Assembly (NCBI GenBank): GCA_031274565.1
Contig: JAISPY010000186.1
Span: forward strand, 1 to 16,479
DNA: 16,479 bases
Reading direction: 5' to 3'
Source: Treponema sp.
Lineage (GTDB): Bacteria > Spirochaetota > Spirochaetia > Treponematales > Breznakiellaceae
Shown here: positions 1 to 6,638 of the stretch, piece by piece
Position numbering within the stretch: position 1 is the first letter of the stretch
How the letters are laid out: every line of letters begins with the position of its first letter
Made by a program: the position numbers and the translations under genes
The notes under the pieces: model-generated
Told to the model about the DNA's origin: nothing
Databases searched by the model: none
The model's input: only the letters and a program-made list of their open reading frames with translations

Positions 1-305
1 GCCTCTCGGAGTTCTCAATTGCCCCCAAATCTTCCTCTTGACCTTTACGGTGCCTATCCCCCGTTCTAAACCGTTGTTATCCACAGGGACTTCCTCGTAA
101 TGCAGCAATGGAACTATGCTCCCGCCCCATTTCCTAAGCCGCCTGATAAACGCCTGGAGCTTCCGCTGAAACTGCCCTCCTCCACGTTCAATAACCGCTC
201 CGTACGTGCTTCTATGCGCCCGGCTTCGGGCGGCAGCCGTTCATAATCCACCCCGTCATCCGCCGCTTCAGTTCCAGCGCCTCTTTTATCGTCTCTTTCA
301 TCCGG
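1..305 (-). pseudogene. IS66-family transposase, C-terminal remnant (frameshifted)
   Basis: No intact reading frame is present, but the minus strand reads as the end of an IS66-type transposase in three frames. About 300-265 reads KETIKEALELKRRMT. About 255-186 reads ERLPPEAGRIEARTERLLNVE. About 186-1 contains QRKLQAFIRRLRKW, then HYEEVPVDNNGLERGIGTVK, then VKRKIWGQLRTPRG. The block D-N-N-x-x-E-R-x-I followed by a basic stretch and G-Q-x-R-T-x-x-G is the signature of the IS66 DDE transposase C-terminus, where the final catalytic Glu sits. At least two frameshifts (near 260 and near 186) break it, so it is dead. It runs off the left edge of the window, so the true end is not visible. Family assignment is by motif and is fairly sure; the exact IS is not known. 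Confidence 0.75.
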
Positions 306-560
306 GGGTAGATTGTCAAGTCAAACGCAACACTTGGAGGCTAAAAACTCGACCAGAGACAAGCACCCAAGGCATTTACGCGGACGGTTGTTTATCAAAG
401 AAACAACGTGTTGTAACGCTTCTTCCGAAACATTCCTAAAATCGGTTCCTTGGGGAAAAAAGAACCGGATAGGCCCGTTCATGTTCTCATTCGCCCCCGC
501 TGCCACGGCGAATGAGAGTCAGCAAAATACACGGTCGTATGATGCTGTTCCGCTATCTCC
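306..560 (-). pseudogene. IS30-family transposase, C-terminal remnant (frameshifted)
   Basis: The minus strand encodes the last part of an IS30-type transposase in two frames. About 557-490 reads EIAEQHHTTVYFADSHSPWQ. After a one-step frameshift near the R-G, about 506-321 reads NENMNGPIRFFFPQGTDF, then LQHVVSLINNRPRKCLG, ending in a stop at 321-323. VYFAD.(x)SPWQRG..NEN.NG is the last catalytic block of IS30 transposases (the Glu of NEN is the third acidic residue), and FFPxGTDF plus NNRPRKCLG are family hallmarks. Only roughly 85 of the usual 330 or so residues remain; the helix-turn-helix and the first two catalytic Asp residues are gone. It sits between two IS66 fragments, which suggests that it once inserted into an IS66 element and was then deleted together with the middle of its host. 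Confidence 0.8.
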
Positions 561-790
561 CGATGCTGGGCAACTCGCTGCCGAATAAATCCGTGATGCG
601 CCGGTACGGCAGATACTGGTATACCCACAGTTATCATGCCCGTAACGCTCAGTCCGTATGGTACCGGTGCTTTTATATGCCCGGGGAAATCTTCCGCATT
701 CCAGGTACCGCAGCAGGGACAGGTCTTTTTCAATCCTTGATGTTCAACACCGCGTTTCCGTATGGGGAGGGCTTGGCTATCGAATTGGTT
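561..790 (-). pseudogene. IS66-family transposase, zinc-finger/N-terminal remnant (frameshifted)
   Basis: The minus strand from about 785 reads LPIRKRGVEHQGLKKTC, then CPCCGTWNAEDFPGHIKAPV, then PYGLSVTGMI. A shift of frame near 627 then gives YQYLPYRRITDLFGSELPSI. The C-P-x-C-G-(x)n-F-P-x-x-I-K-A-P-V-x-Y-G run is the zinc-ribbon and following segment of IS66 TnpC proteins, and YQYLPYxR is the next conserved stretch. The frame is broken after this and the sequence passes into the IS30 remnant at about 560. The part upstream of 790, towards the end of apbE at 864, no longer matches anything I recognise. Same orientation and probably the same original element as the C-terminal IS66 fragment at 1-305. 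Confidence 0.75.
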
Positions 791-863
791 TGGGGGATAG
801 AAACTAAAAGCAAGAAGAGCCAAATACCATTCGCCGCACGATGGAGACTCATTCAAGAGATGC

Positions 864-1919
864 TCATTCCGCCAGGTTGAACTGGGTATCGTTCAAGGTA
901 AACCCTGCCAAGGCTCCGGGGGTGCCGCGGATACGCTTATCCTCGAAGACAAAAATTGCCTCGGCCTGGTCGATGGCCTCAACTAAGGTCCGGCCTTGTT
1001 CGTAACCCAGGGCAAACGCGGCAGTGGAAAGCCCGTCCGCGTCAATGGAACGATCCGCGATGATCGTTACCGAGAGCAGGCCGTTACGCACGGGGTAGCC
1101 GTCCCGGGTGGATAGGATGTGGTGGTAGCGCTGGCCGTTGATTTCCGCGTATCGCTCGTACACTCCGGAGGTTACGATGCTCTTATGCCGGACCGCCAGG
1201 ATGCCGAGATAGGTTCCCCGGGTATCCAGGGGATTCTGGATGCCGATACGCCAGGGCAAACCGGATTCCTGTTTTGTGCCATAGGCGAATATATTGCCCC
1301 CCAGATCGATGATAGCCCGCTTGATCCGGGCGTTTTGCAGGAGCCGGGCCGCTTCATCTGCGGCGTAGCCCTTGGCAATGGCCCCCAGATCCAGAGCCAT
1401 ACCGGATCTTCGCAGGAATACCGTAGCTGCCTCCCGGTCAATGACCACATCCCGCCAGTTGATGAGGGAGAGGGCTTCCTGGATTTCAGCCTCCTGGGGA
1501 AGGTGGGGATCTTCCGAGCCGATGGCCCAGCGTTTTACCAAGGGGTATACGGTAGGATCAAAGGCGCCGTCGCTTAATTCCGCGTAGCCTAGGGCGGTGT
1601 CCAGTACCGCGATGAGGTCCGCCGGGACCGGGACCGGGGCTATACCGGCGTTTTGGTTGATCCGGTCCAGGGGGGCGCCGGCTAGGGAAGCGCTCATGGT
1701 TTGTTCAATTTCATGGAGGCGAGAGAAGATTGCATCGTAGATGCGGGCGGAACCTTGCTCGTAGAGATTGATGGTACAAACCGTTCCTAGTACGAACTCC
1801 GATTGAGCGGGGGGTGGCTTGAGACAGGCGGTTAAGCCGAGGCACATAAGCAGCCAAGGCATCATGCTTACTCTTCGCATGGGGTTGGAGGACCTTTCGG
1901 CCCCCCGGACTTGTTGCAT
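864..1919 (-). CDS. apbE: FAD:protein FMN transferase, ApbE family lipoprotein
   Basis: ApbE enzymes take FAD and transfer FMN covalently to a Ser/Thr of target proteins such as Rnf/Nqr subunits, outside the cytoplasmic membrane and Mg-dependent. The 351-residue translation starts with a basic stretch and a hydrophobic run ending in the lipobox L-T-A-C (Cys32), so it should be a lipid-anchored protein. Family motifs are DPTVYPLV (121-128), DLGAIAKGYAADEA (177-190), IDLGGN (204-209) and DADGLSTA (293-300, metal and flavin site). Length is normal. ATG at 1919 has a weak AGGGG about ten bases upstream; an in-frame ATG at 1880 (residue 14) would give a more typical short signal peptide, so the start is uncertain. 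It lies 12 bases after the stop of the prolyl isomerase gene and is likely cotranscribed with it. No flavoprotein substrate gene is in the window, so the target is unknown. Confidence 0.93.
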   Translation of the reverse strand: MQQVRGAERSSNPMRRVSMMPWLLMCLGLTACLKPPPAQSEFVLGTVCTINLYEQGSARIYDAIFSRLHEIEQTMSASLAGAPLDRINQNAGIAPVPVPADLIAVLDTALGYAELSDGAFDPTVYPLVKRWAIGSEDPHLPQEAEIQEALSLINWRDVVIDREAATVFLRRSGMALDLGAIAKGYAADEAARLLQNARIKRAIIDLGGNIFAYGTKQESGLPWRIGIQNPLDTRGTYLGILAVRHKSIVTSGVYERYAEINGQRYHHILSTRDGYPVRNGLLSVTIIADRSIDADGLSTAAFALGYEQGRTLVEAIDQAEAIFVFEDKRIRGTPGALAGFTLNDTQFNLAE

Positions 1920-1931
1920 GTGCTCTGGCCC

Positions 1932-3002
1932 CTAGCGGATCCGTACCAGTTCCATCTCGAAAACCAGGAAGCTGTTCGCGGGAATCAAACCGTTTCCCAC
2001 CTCCTGTTCACCGTAGGCCAGTTCCGGCGGAATCACCACGAGCCGTTTCTCCCCAAGCTGCATATCCAGCACGGTTTCTTCCCAGCCCGGGATGACCTTA
2101 CCCAGACCAACCTGGAATTCCAGCGGCCCGCCGTGGAAGTCTGAGCCGTCAAAGACCTTACCTGAAAGAAGCATTCCCTTATACGTCAGGGCCACGGTAT
2201 TCCCCCGTGCGGGTTTGGTTCCATTTCCTTCTTTTTGAATAGTGTAGTAGATTCCCGATGGGGAAAGGCTGGTATTGGGATATTTGCTCTTAATCTGGGC
2301 AAGATCCGCATTCCGCTTTGCTTGGGCCTTTCCAGTAGCCGCGGCAGCGGCTTCTTTCAGCAGTTGGTCAAATGCAGCCTGATCCGCTTTGAATGCCTGG
2401 GCTTCAGGGCCGTTACGGATAATCGTGATGCGCGCTATTCGGTCTCCCTGTTTTATGGCATTGACCACGTTTTGACCCTGTACCACTCTGCCGAAGACCG
2501 TATGCTTCCCGTCCAACCAGGGGGTTTTAACGTGGGTAATGAAGAATTGACTCCCATTGGTTCCCGGTCCTGCGTTTGCCATGGATAGTACCCCTGGCCC
2601 GTCATGTTTGAGGGTGGGAACGATTTCATCAGGGAAACGATAGCCCGGACCGCCGCTGCCGTTTCCTGAGGGGTCACCGCCCTGGATCATGAAGTTATCA
2701 ATAACCCGATGAAAGGTGAGGCCGTCATAGAAACGACCACTTCTTCCGGTCTTCATGGTACCTTCCGCGAGGGCAACAAAGTTACAGACCGTGAGGGGGG
2801 TCTTCTGATATTCCAGGCGGACCACCATATCCCCTTTTGAGGTACTGATCCGGGCAAAGAGGCCGTTTCCCAAGGCTGTATCAGCCGGTGCGGAAACAGC
2901 GGTTTCAGCCATCCATACCAACAAGCATGCGCCCATGCCCAGGACAGGAAGGAAGCGGCTCCTCCATTGGGGAGCGCGCATGCGCCACTTAAAAATACAC
3001 AT
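1932..3002 (-). CDS. Secreted dual peptidyl-prolyl isomerase (cyclophilin-FKBP fusion)
   Basis: Two unrelated prolyl isomerase domains lie in one chain. Numbering from the ATG at 3002 (356 residues): signal peptide 1-38 ending V-S-A; cyclophilin domain about 48-197 with FYDGLTFHRVIDNFMIQGGD (catalytic Arg99 in FHRV), GVLSMANAGPGTNGSQFFIT and LDGKHTVFGRV; an Ala/Lys-rich helical linker 198-252; FKBP domain about 264-356 with TYKG, FDGS, VIPGWEE and PPELAYGE. Key residues of both active sites appear present. The order is cyclophilin first, a type reported for a few bacteria including spirochaetes as dual-family immunophilins (from memory). It should fold proline-containing envelope proteins in the periplasm. 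The frame is open up to an ATG at 3146 with an AAGGA nearby; I prefer 3002 because a TTGCCA-18-TATGAT promoter ends six bases before it and the extra residues are not domain-like. ATG 2981 is also possible. apbE follows it. Confidence 0.9.
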   Translation of the reverse strand: MCIFKWRMRAPQWRSRFLPVLGMGACLLVWMAETAVSAPADTALGNGLFARISTSKGDMVVRLEYQKTPLTVCNFVALAEGTMKTGRSGRFYDGLTFHRVIDNFMIQGGDPSGNGSGGPGYRFPDEIVPTLKHDGPGVLSMANAGPGTNGSQFFITHVKTPWLDGKHTVFGRVVQGQNVVNAIKQGDRIARITIIRNGPEAQAFKADQAAFDQLLKEAAAAATGKAQAKRNADLAQIKSKYPNTSLSPSGIYYTIQKEGNGTKPARGNTVALTYKGMLLSGKVFDGSDFHGGPLEFQVGLGKVIPGWEETVLDMQLGEKRLVVIPPELAYGEQEVGNGLIPANSFLVFEMELVRIR

Positions 3003-3038
3003 GGACCAATCATAGCACAGACCAGCAGCGGCTGGCAA
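3003..3038 (-). promoter_or_regulatory. Promoter of the cyclophilin-FKBP gene
   Basis: On the minus strand a -35 box TTGCCA (3038-3033) and a -10 box TATGAT (3014-3009) are separated by 18 bases; each differs from consensus by one base. Six bases (TGGTCC) then separate the -10 from the ATG at 3002, so the expected transcription start falls on or beside the start codon. There is no Shine-Dalgarno. Seen directly; the function is inferred. Confidence 0.6.
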
Positions 3039-3427
3039 TTCAGGTGTAAGATAGGGCCAGCGCATATAACCGCGAATGACGCGAATTATGGGTTTCTTTA
3101 TTAAGGGGTAGCTGCACCAGAGCAGGATAAATGCATAGAACTGCATAATTCCTTATTCCTGCCTTGCGGCCTTCATAGAGAAAAAACCGAGCAGGCCGTT
3201 CCTACGGAACGAGCCGGACGTGGTGCGGCCTGCGGCCTATGCGATAGAAATAAAGAGAAGAAAAGCGGAGGGCCTTAGAAAAAAGCCCCCCTCACCCCCC
3301 TTACTTTTTCTATGCGTTTATCCTGCGCCGCACGTCGTTAACGAATTACGGCAAACTCAGGATCACCCAGGTCTCATGGACCGCATCACGGACTGAGGGC
3401 GGTTGGGGGTTACGGGAATTCTTGTAC
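3039..3427. other. Divergent intergenic region
   Basis: No gene is recognised between the promoters of the prolyl isomerase and of asnS. It holds the hairpin with a U-tract at 3181-3233, a purine-rich stretch at about 3245-3285 and runs of C at 3283-3300. The open frame from 3003 to 3146 on the minus strand could be an N-terminal extension of the prolyl isomerase but has no domain-like features. Confidence 0.5.
3181..3233 (-). terminator. Hairpin with U-tract (terminator or attenuator-like)
   Basis: Read on the minus strand, GCAGGCCG (3233-3226) pairs with CGGCCTGC (3198-3191), followed by TCGG and six T. A second small hairpin, GTTCC-GTA-GGAAC, lies within (3210-3198) and shares one base with the outer stem. 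A stem followed by a T-run fits a rho-independent terminator for minus-strand transcription. No minus-strand gene lies immediately upstream, so it would stop antisense transcription coming out of asnS, or act in a long leader of the prolyl isomerase gene if there is a promoter further upstream. Confidence 0.45.
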
Positions 3428-3456
3428 TTGCTAAGCACCGCTTAACCGGGTACTAT
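3428..3456 (+). promoter_or_regulatory. Promoter of asnS-dacA
   Basis: TTGCTA (3428-3433), a 17-base spacer and TACTAT (3451-3456), each four of six to consensus. The -10 ends six bases before the asnS ATG at 3463, so the transcript should start at the start codon. No Shine-Dalgarno is seen before this ATG. Confidence 0.5.
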
Positions 3457-3462
3457 AGAACC

Positions 3463-4866
3463 ATGCTCTTTCCTCTTATTAAAGACGTGGTAAACCTCCC
3501 TGCGGAATCCCAGGACATTACTATCCGCGGCTGGGTTAGAACGAAACGGGAACTTAAAAACCGTACCTTTGTAGAAGTGAACGACGGCTCCTCTTTTGGA
3601 GGCATCCAGTGTACCTTCGACCGGGGAAGCGATGCCCGGCTGAGCCCCTCTACGGAAGCGATCCTGGGGACCTTGTCCACCGGCAGTTCCGTAGCGATTC
3701 ATGGCCGCCTGGTACCTTCCCCTGCTTCAGGTCAGGATGTGGAAGTCGCGGCCTTCGCACTTGAGCTTATCGGAGATGCCCCTGCGGAAACCTATCCCCT
3801 GCAAAAAAAACGTCATTCCCTGGAATTCTTGCGGGAGCTTGCCCACCTCCGGGCAAGAACCGCCACCTTCGGCGCGGTGGCCCGGGTACGGAGCCGGTTG
3901 AGCTTCGGGGTGCATCAATTCTTTCAAGAACGGGGTTTTCACTACGTCCATACCCCCATCATCACCGGGAACGATGCGGAAGGGGCAGGTTCGCTGTTTC
4001 AGGTTACGACCCTGGACCTCAAGGCCCTCGCCCAATCCGGCAAGGACCCGGATTATCGGGAGGACTTTTTCGGCAAACCCAGTTATCTTACCGTCTCAGG
4101 CCAGCTTGAAGCGGAAACCTACGCCACTGCCCTCTCACGGGTCTACACCTTCGGGCCGACCTTCCGGGCGGAACACTCGAACACCACCCGGCATCTCGCG
4201 GAGTTTTGGATGATTGAACCGGAAGTGGCCTTTGCGGATTTAGCCTGTACCATGGACTTGGCGGAGACATTCCTCAAATTCCTCTTCACCCTGGTGTTAC
4301 GGGACTGTGCGGAAGACCTTGCCTTTTTTGATGCCCGGATCCAAAAGGGTATTACCGCTACGTTGCAAGGGGTGATTGATTCCCGGTTCACCCCTATCAG
4401 CTACACCGATGCGGTGGCAGTCCTGGAAAAAAACGCCTCCCGTTTTACCTTCAAGCCCTGCTGGGGCGCTGATCTCCAGAGCGAACATGAAAGATTCCTC
4501 ACCGAACACGTCGCAGGCGGGCCGGTGATTGTAACGGATTACCCTAAGGAGATAAAAGCCTTCTATATGAAGCTGAACGATGACGAGCGAACCGTTCGGG
4601 CTATGGATGTGCTGGTCCCCCGGCTCGGGGAGATCATCGGCGGTTCTCAGCGGGAAGAGAACCTCACCCGCCTGGAACAACGGATGCGTGCATTGGGTAT
4701 GAAAATCGAAGACTACGGGTGGTACCTCGACCTTCGGCGCTACGGCACAGTCCCCCACGCTGGTTTTGGTATGGGCTTTGAACGGCTCATCCAGTATGTT
4801 ACCGGGATGGTAAACATTCGGGATGTGATCCCCTATCCCCGGGCAGTAGGCCAAGCGGAATTCTAA
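3463..4866 (+). CDS. asnS: Asparaginyl-tRNA synthetase
   Basis: Charges tRNA-Asn with asparagine in the cytoplasm (class II, subclass IIb). The 467-residue product is the usual length for a bacterial AsnRS. An N-terminal OB-fold anticodon-binding domain (about 1-110) has I-R-G-W-V-R-T-K-R and the F-V-E-V-N-D-G-S strand. The catalytic domain shows GQLEAETYA, motif 2 GPTFRAEHSNTTRHLAEF (F234-R235-A236-E237; the Asn-specific E-F-W-M-I-E-P-E follows) and motif 3 GMGFERLIQYVTGMVNIRD (437 on). The frame opens upstream at 3403, but the ATG at 3463 matches the family N-terminus and the promoter. dacA begins six bases after its stop, so the two are likely cotranscribed. Having asnS implies direct Asn charging rather than only the amidotransferase route. 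Confidence 0.96.
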   Translation: MLFPLIKDVVNLPAESQDITIRGWVRTKRELKNRTFVEVNDGSSFGGIQCTFDRGSDARLSPSTEAILGTLSTGSSVAIHGRLVPSPASGQDVEVAAFALELIGDAPAETYPLQKKRHSLEFLRELAHLRARTATFGAVARVRSRLSFGVHQFFQERGFHYVHTPIITGNDAEGAGSLFQVTTLDLKALAQSGKDPDYREDFFGKPSYLTVSGQLEAETYATALSRVYTFGPTFRAEHSNTTRHLAEFWMIEPEVAFADLACTMDLAETFLKFLFTLVLRDCAEDLAFFDARIQKGITATLQGVIDSRFTPISYTDAVAVLEKNASRFTFKPCWGADLQSEHERFLTEHVAGGPVIVTDYPKEIKAFYMKLNDDERTVRAMDVLVPRLGEIIGGSQREENLTRLEQRMRALGMKIEDYGWYLDLRRYGTVPHAGFGMGFERLIQYVTGMVNIRDVIPYPRAVGQAEF

Positions 4867-4872
4867 ATCTTA

Positions 4873-6084
4873 ATGCCTAACCCGATGAAATCCATTGTTT
4901 TGATCCTCCCCCGGATCGTGTTCTGTTGTTCCTTGTTTGCCCAAAGCCCCGTCCTGGACATGCCGGAGCTCAGTTCCCGCGCGGCGTCGCTCATGGATGC
5001 GGCTACCGGTACGTTCCTCTATATCAAGAATGGGGACGACGTGATTCCCCCGGCTTCATTGGCAAAACTCATGACCATCCATATAGCTCTCGCTGAAGTT
5101 GCCCAAGGAAACGCCTCCCTGGATGAGGTGGTGAACCTCCCGCGGGAAAGCTGGGCGGTCAATCAGCCGCCCCGGTCGAGCCTCATGTTTCTTGGCCCTG
5201 GGCAGACCGTAACCCTCCGGGATCTGCTTTTGGGGCTTGCCATTCCTTCGGGCAATGATGCGGCGGTGGCGGTGGCTCTCAGATTTGCCCCCACGGTCGC
5301 TGACTTCGTCCAGCGCATGAATCAGGAAGCGCAGCGCTGGGGACTGTCACAAACCCATTTTGTAGAGCCTTCGGGAATCTCGGAAGATAACTTCACTACT
5401 GCGGTGGAATTTGCCCTGTTTTGTCGGGAATACCTCCATCTGCACCCAGAAACCTTAGGGGATTATCATTCGGTCAAGGAATTCGCCTATCCCCGGAGGG
5501 AAAATGTGGCGGAACGATACCAGTCAAAGCCCGGTACTATCGTACAGTACAACCACAACAGCTTTTTGACCACCTTCCCCGGAGCAGACGGCTTAAAAAC
5601 CGGATATATAGACGAGGCAGGGTACAATATCGCCCTTACCGCAGAACGGGAGGGAACTCGGTTTATCGCGGTCATCCTCGGTGCTCCGGCAGTGTACCGG
5701 GGAGCTCGAATCCGGGACGAAGATGGGATTAAACTGCTCACCTGGGCTTTTGAACACTACAAGACCCTCAGACCCACGCTGGATCCGCTTCCGCCCATCC
5801 GGGTATGGAAGGGGAAAGAAGACTTCGTCGAAATCACCCCTGCGGAGGCATTGGAATTTACCACCTTACGCACTCGTGGGGAAGCGCTTCACTGGGAAAT
5901 AGCACTGACCCCTACCATTCTCGCGCCGCTTCCACAAGGCGTCTTTGTGGGCAGCCTCGTGCTTTCGGATGCCCAGGGGGAACTCCGGCGGATCCCCTTG
6001 CTGAGCGCCCATGAAGTAGCACGGGGCAGCTTCTTTAAACGGTTCTGGGATTCAATCAGGCTCTTTTTCCGTTCCTTATTTTAA
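4873..6084 (+). CDS. dacA: D-alanyl-D-alanine carboxypeptidase (PBP5/6-like, S11 family)
   Basis: Removes the terminal D-Ala of peptidoglycan pentapeptides, limiting cross-linking. The 403-residue product has a signal peptide (about 1-24, ending L-F-A-Q-S), then the penicillin-binding motifs SLAK (Ser62 nucleophile, Lys65), SGN (126-128) and KTG (242-244) with normal spacing. A C-terminal beta-rich domain follows, ending in an amphipathic, aromatic and basic helix (FFKRFWDSIRLFFRSLF) of the type that anchors PBP5 to the outer face of the inner membrane. The start is ATG 4873 or in-frame ATG 4885; neither has a clear Shine-Dalgarno, so translation is probably coupled to asnS, whose stop is six bases upstream. 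It ends 21 bases from a convergent small gene with no obvious terminator between. Confidence 0.93.
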   Translation: MPNPMKSIVLILPRIVFCCSLFAQSPVLDMPELSSRAASLMDAATGTFLYIKNGDDVIPPASLAKLMTIHIALAEVAQGNASLDEVVNLPRESWAVNQPPRSSLMFLGPGQTVTLRDLLLGLAIPSGNDAAVAVALRFAPTVADFVQRMNQEAQRWGLSQTHFVEPSGISEDNFTTAVEFALFCREYLHLHPETLGDYHSVKEFAYPRRENVAERYQSKPGTIVQYNHNSFLTTFPGADGLKTGYIDEAGYNIALTAEREGTRFIAVILGAPAVYRGARIRDEDGIKLLTWAFEHYKTLRPTLDPLPPIRVWKGKEDFVEITPAEALEFTTLRTRGEALHWEIALTPTILAPLPQGVFVGSLVLSDAQGELRRIPLLSAHEVARGSFFKRFWDSIRLFFRSLF

Positions 6085-6105
6085 AAGTGAACCCTCTGGA
6101 GCGCT

Positions 6106-6306
6106 TCAGTCGGTATGCCTGGTAGCCTGCTGACATAAAAACGCGTCCAGTTCTTGTTCTATACCCTGTAAATCAGCATCCAGTTCCTGGATTCGCCGCA
6201 GGGCATACTGTACTTTTTTCCCCCATAATCGTTCGCAGGTTTGATCCAACATGGATTCAAACGATATATTATCAGAAAGTATCACGGATCCTGTATTGCA
6301 AATCAT
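6106..6306 (-). CDS. Small hypothetical protein, coiled-coil-like
   Basis: A 66-residue product that I do not recognise. The first half is mixed; the second half (about 37-58) is helical with heptad-like Leu/Ile spacing and acidic residues (IQELDADLQGIEQELDAF), so it may dimerise or pair with another protein. There is no signal peptide or membrane segment; one Cys is near each end. What supports it as a real gene is a good promoter: TTGTAG-17-TATAAT on the minus strand, with the -10 ending six bases before the ATG, the same geometry as at asnS and the prolyl isomerase. It faces dacA tail to tail. Function unknown. Confidence 0.6.
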   Translation of the reverse strand: MICNTGSVILSDNISFESMLDQTCERLWGKKVQYALRRIQELDADLQGIEQELDAFLCQQATRHTD

Positions 6307-6312
6307 AGCCTA

Positions 6313-6341
6313 ATTATACTCCATCCCGCCTGAAGCTACAA
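6313..6341 (-). promoter_or_regulatory. Promoter of the 66-residue protein gene
   Basis: Minus strand: TTGTAG (6341-6336), 17 bases, consensus TATAAT (6318-6313), then six bases to ATG 6306. The expected start of transcription is on the A of the ATG, with no room for a Shine-Dalgarno. Confidence 0.6.
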
Positions 6342-6380
6342 GGATAGGGAAGATACTTTTGGTATAAAAATACCCTTTTC

Positions 6381-6524
6381 TTACCGGTCTTCGACACGCT
6401 GCTCAAAAACCGGTAGGGAACTGCCTGCAACGCTTTCAGCCACTTCCACATCTTCCCTATCAAAAGCCCTGATAAACGTCACCAGCGCAATGAACGCGAT
6501 AAGGATCAATACTAATTTCTGCAT
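6381..6524 (-). CDS. Small single-pass membrane protein
   Basis: Starting at the ATG at 6524 this is 47 residues: MQKLVLILIAFIALVTFIRA is one hydrophobic helix with a single Lys before it, followed by an acidic tail with E-D-V-E-V-A-E-S. The start is chosen because GGAGGGG lies directly upstream; the frame is open further (to 6620) but those residues look non-coding. It lies about 115 bases after the stop of the LysM-M23 gene and could be cotranscribed with it. I do not recognise a family. A helix this size could be a small regulatory membrane protein or an uncleaved signal anchor. Confidence 0.55.
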   Translation of the reverse strand: MQKLVLILIAFIALVTFIRAFDREDVEVAESVAGSSLPVFEQRVEDR

Positions 6525-6638
6525 ACCCCTCCGCATCAGATCAGTCGTGATACACCGGCATACAACCGCCTCGGCTGACCCTGTGGTAGATCTTTTTTCT
6601 CTGTACGCTGCTCCGTACATCCTGCTCCATTGTAGAGT

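Noticed and set aside
479..856. Minus-strand frame of 125 codons read as one protein
   Set aside because: It is a chance join of an IS66 zinc-ribbon fragment and an IS30 fragment out of frame; treated as remnants.
206..880. Plus-strand frames at 206-439, 313-588 and 512-880
   Set aside because: They are antisense to the transposase remnants and have no domain features.
6353..6380. Hairpin GGTAT-AAAA-ATACC as terminator of the small membrane protein gene
   Set aside because: In the minus direction it is followed by A, not T, and the stem is only five A/T-rich pairs.
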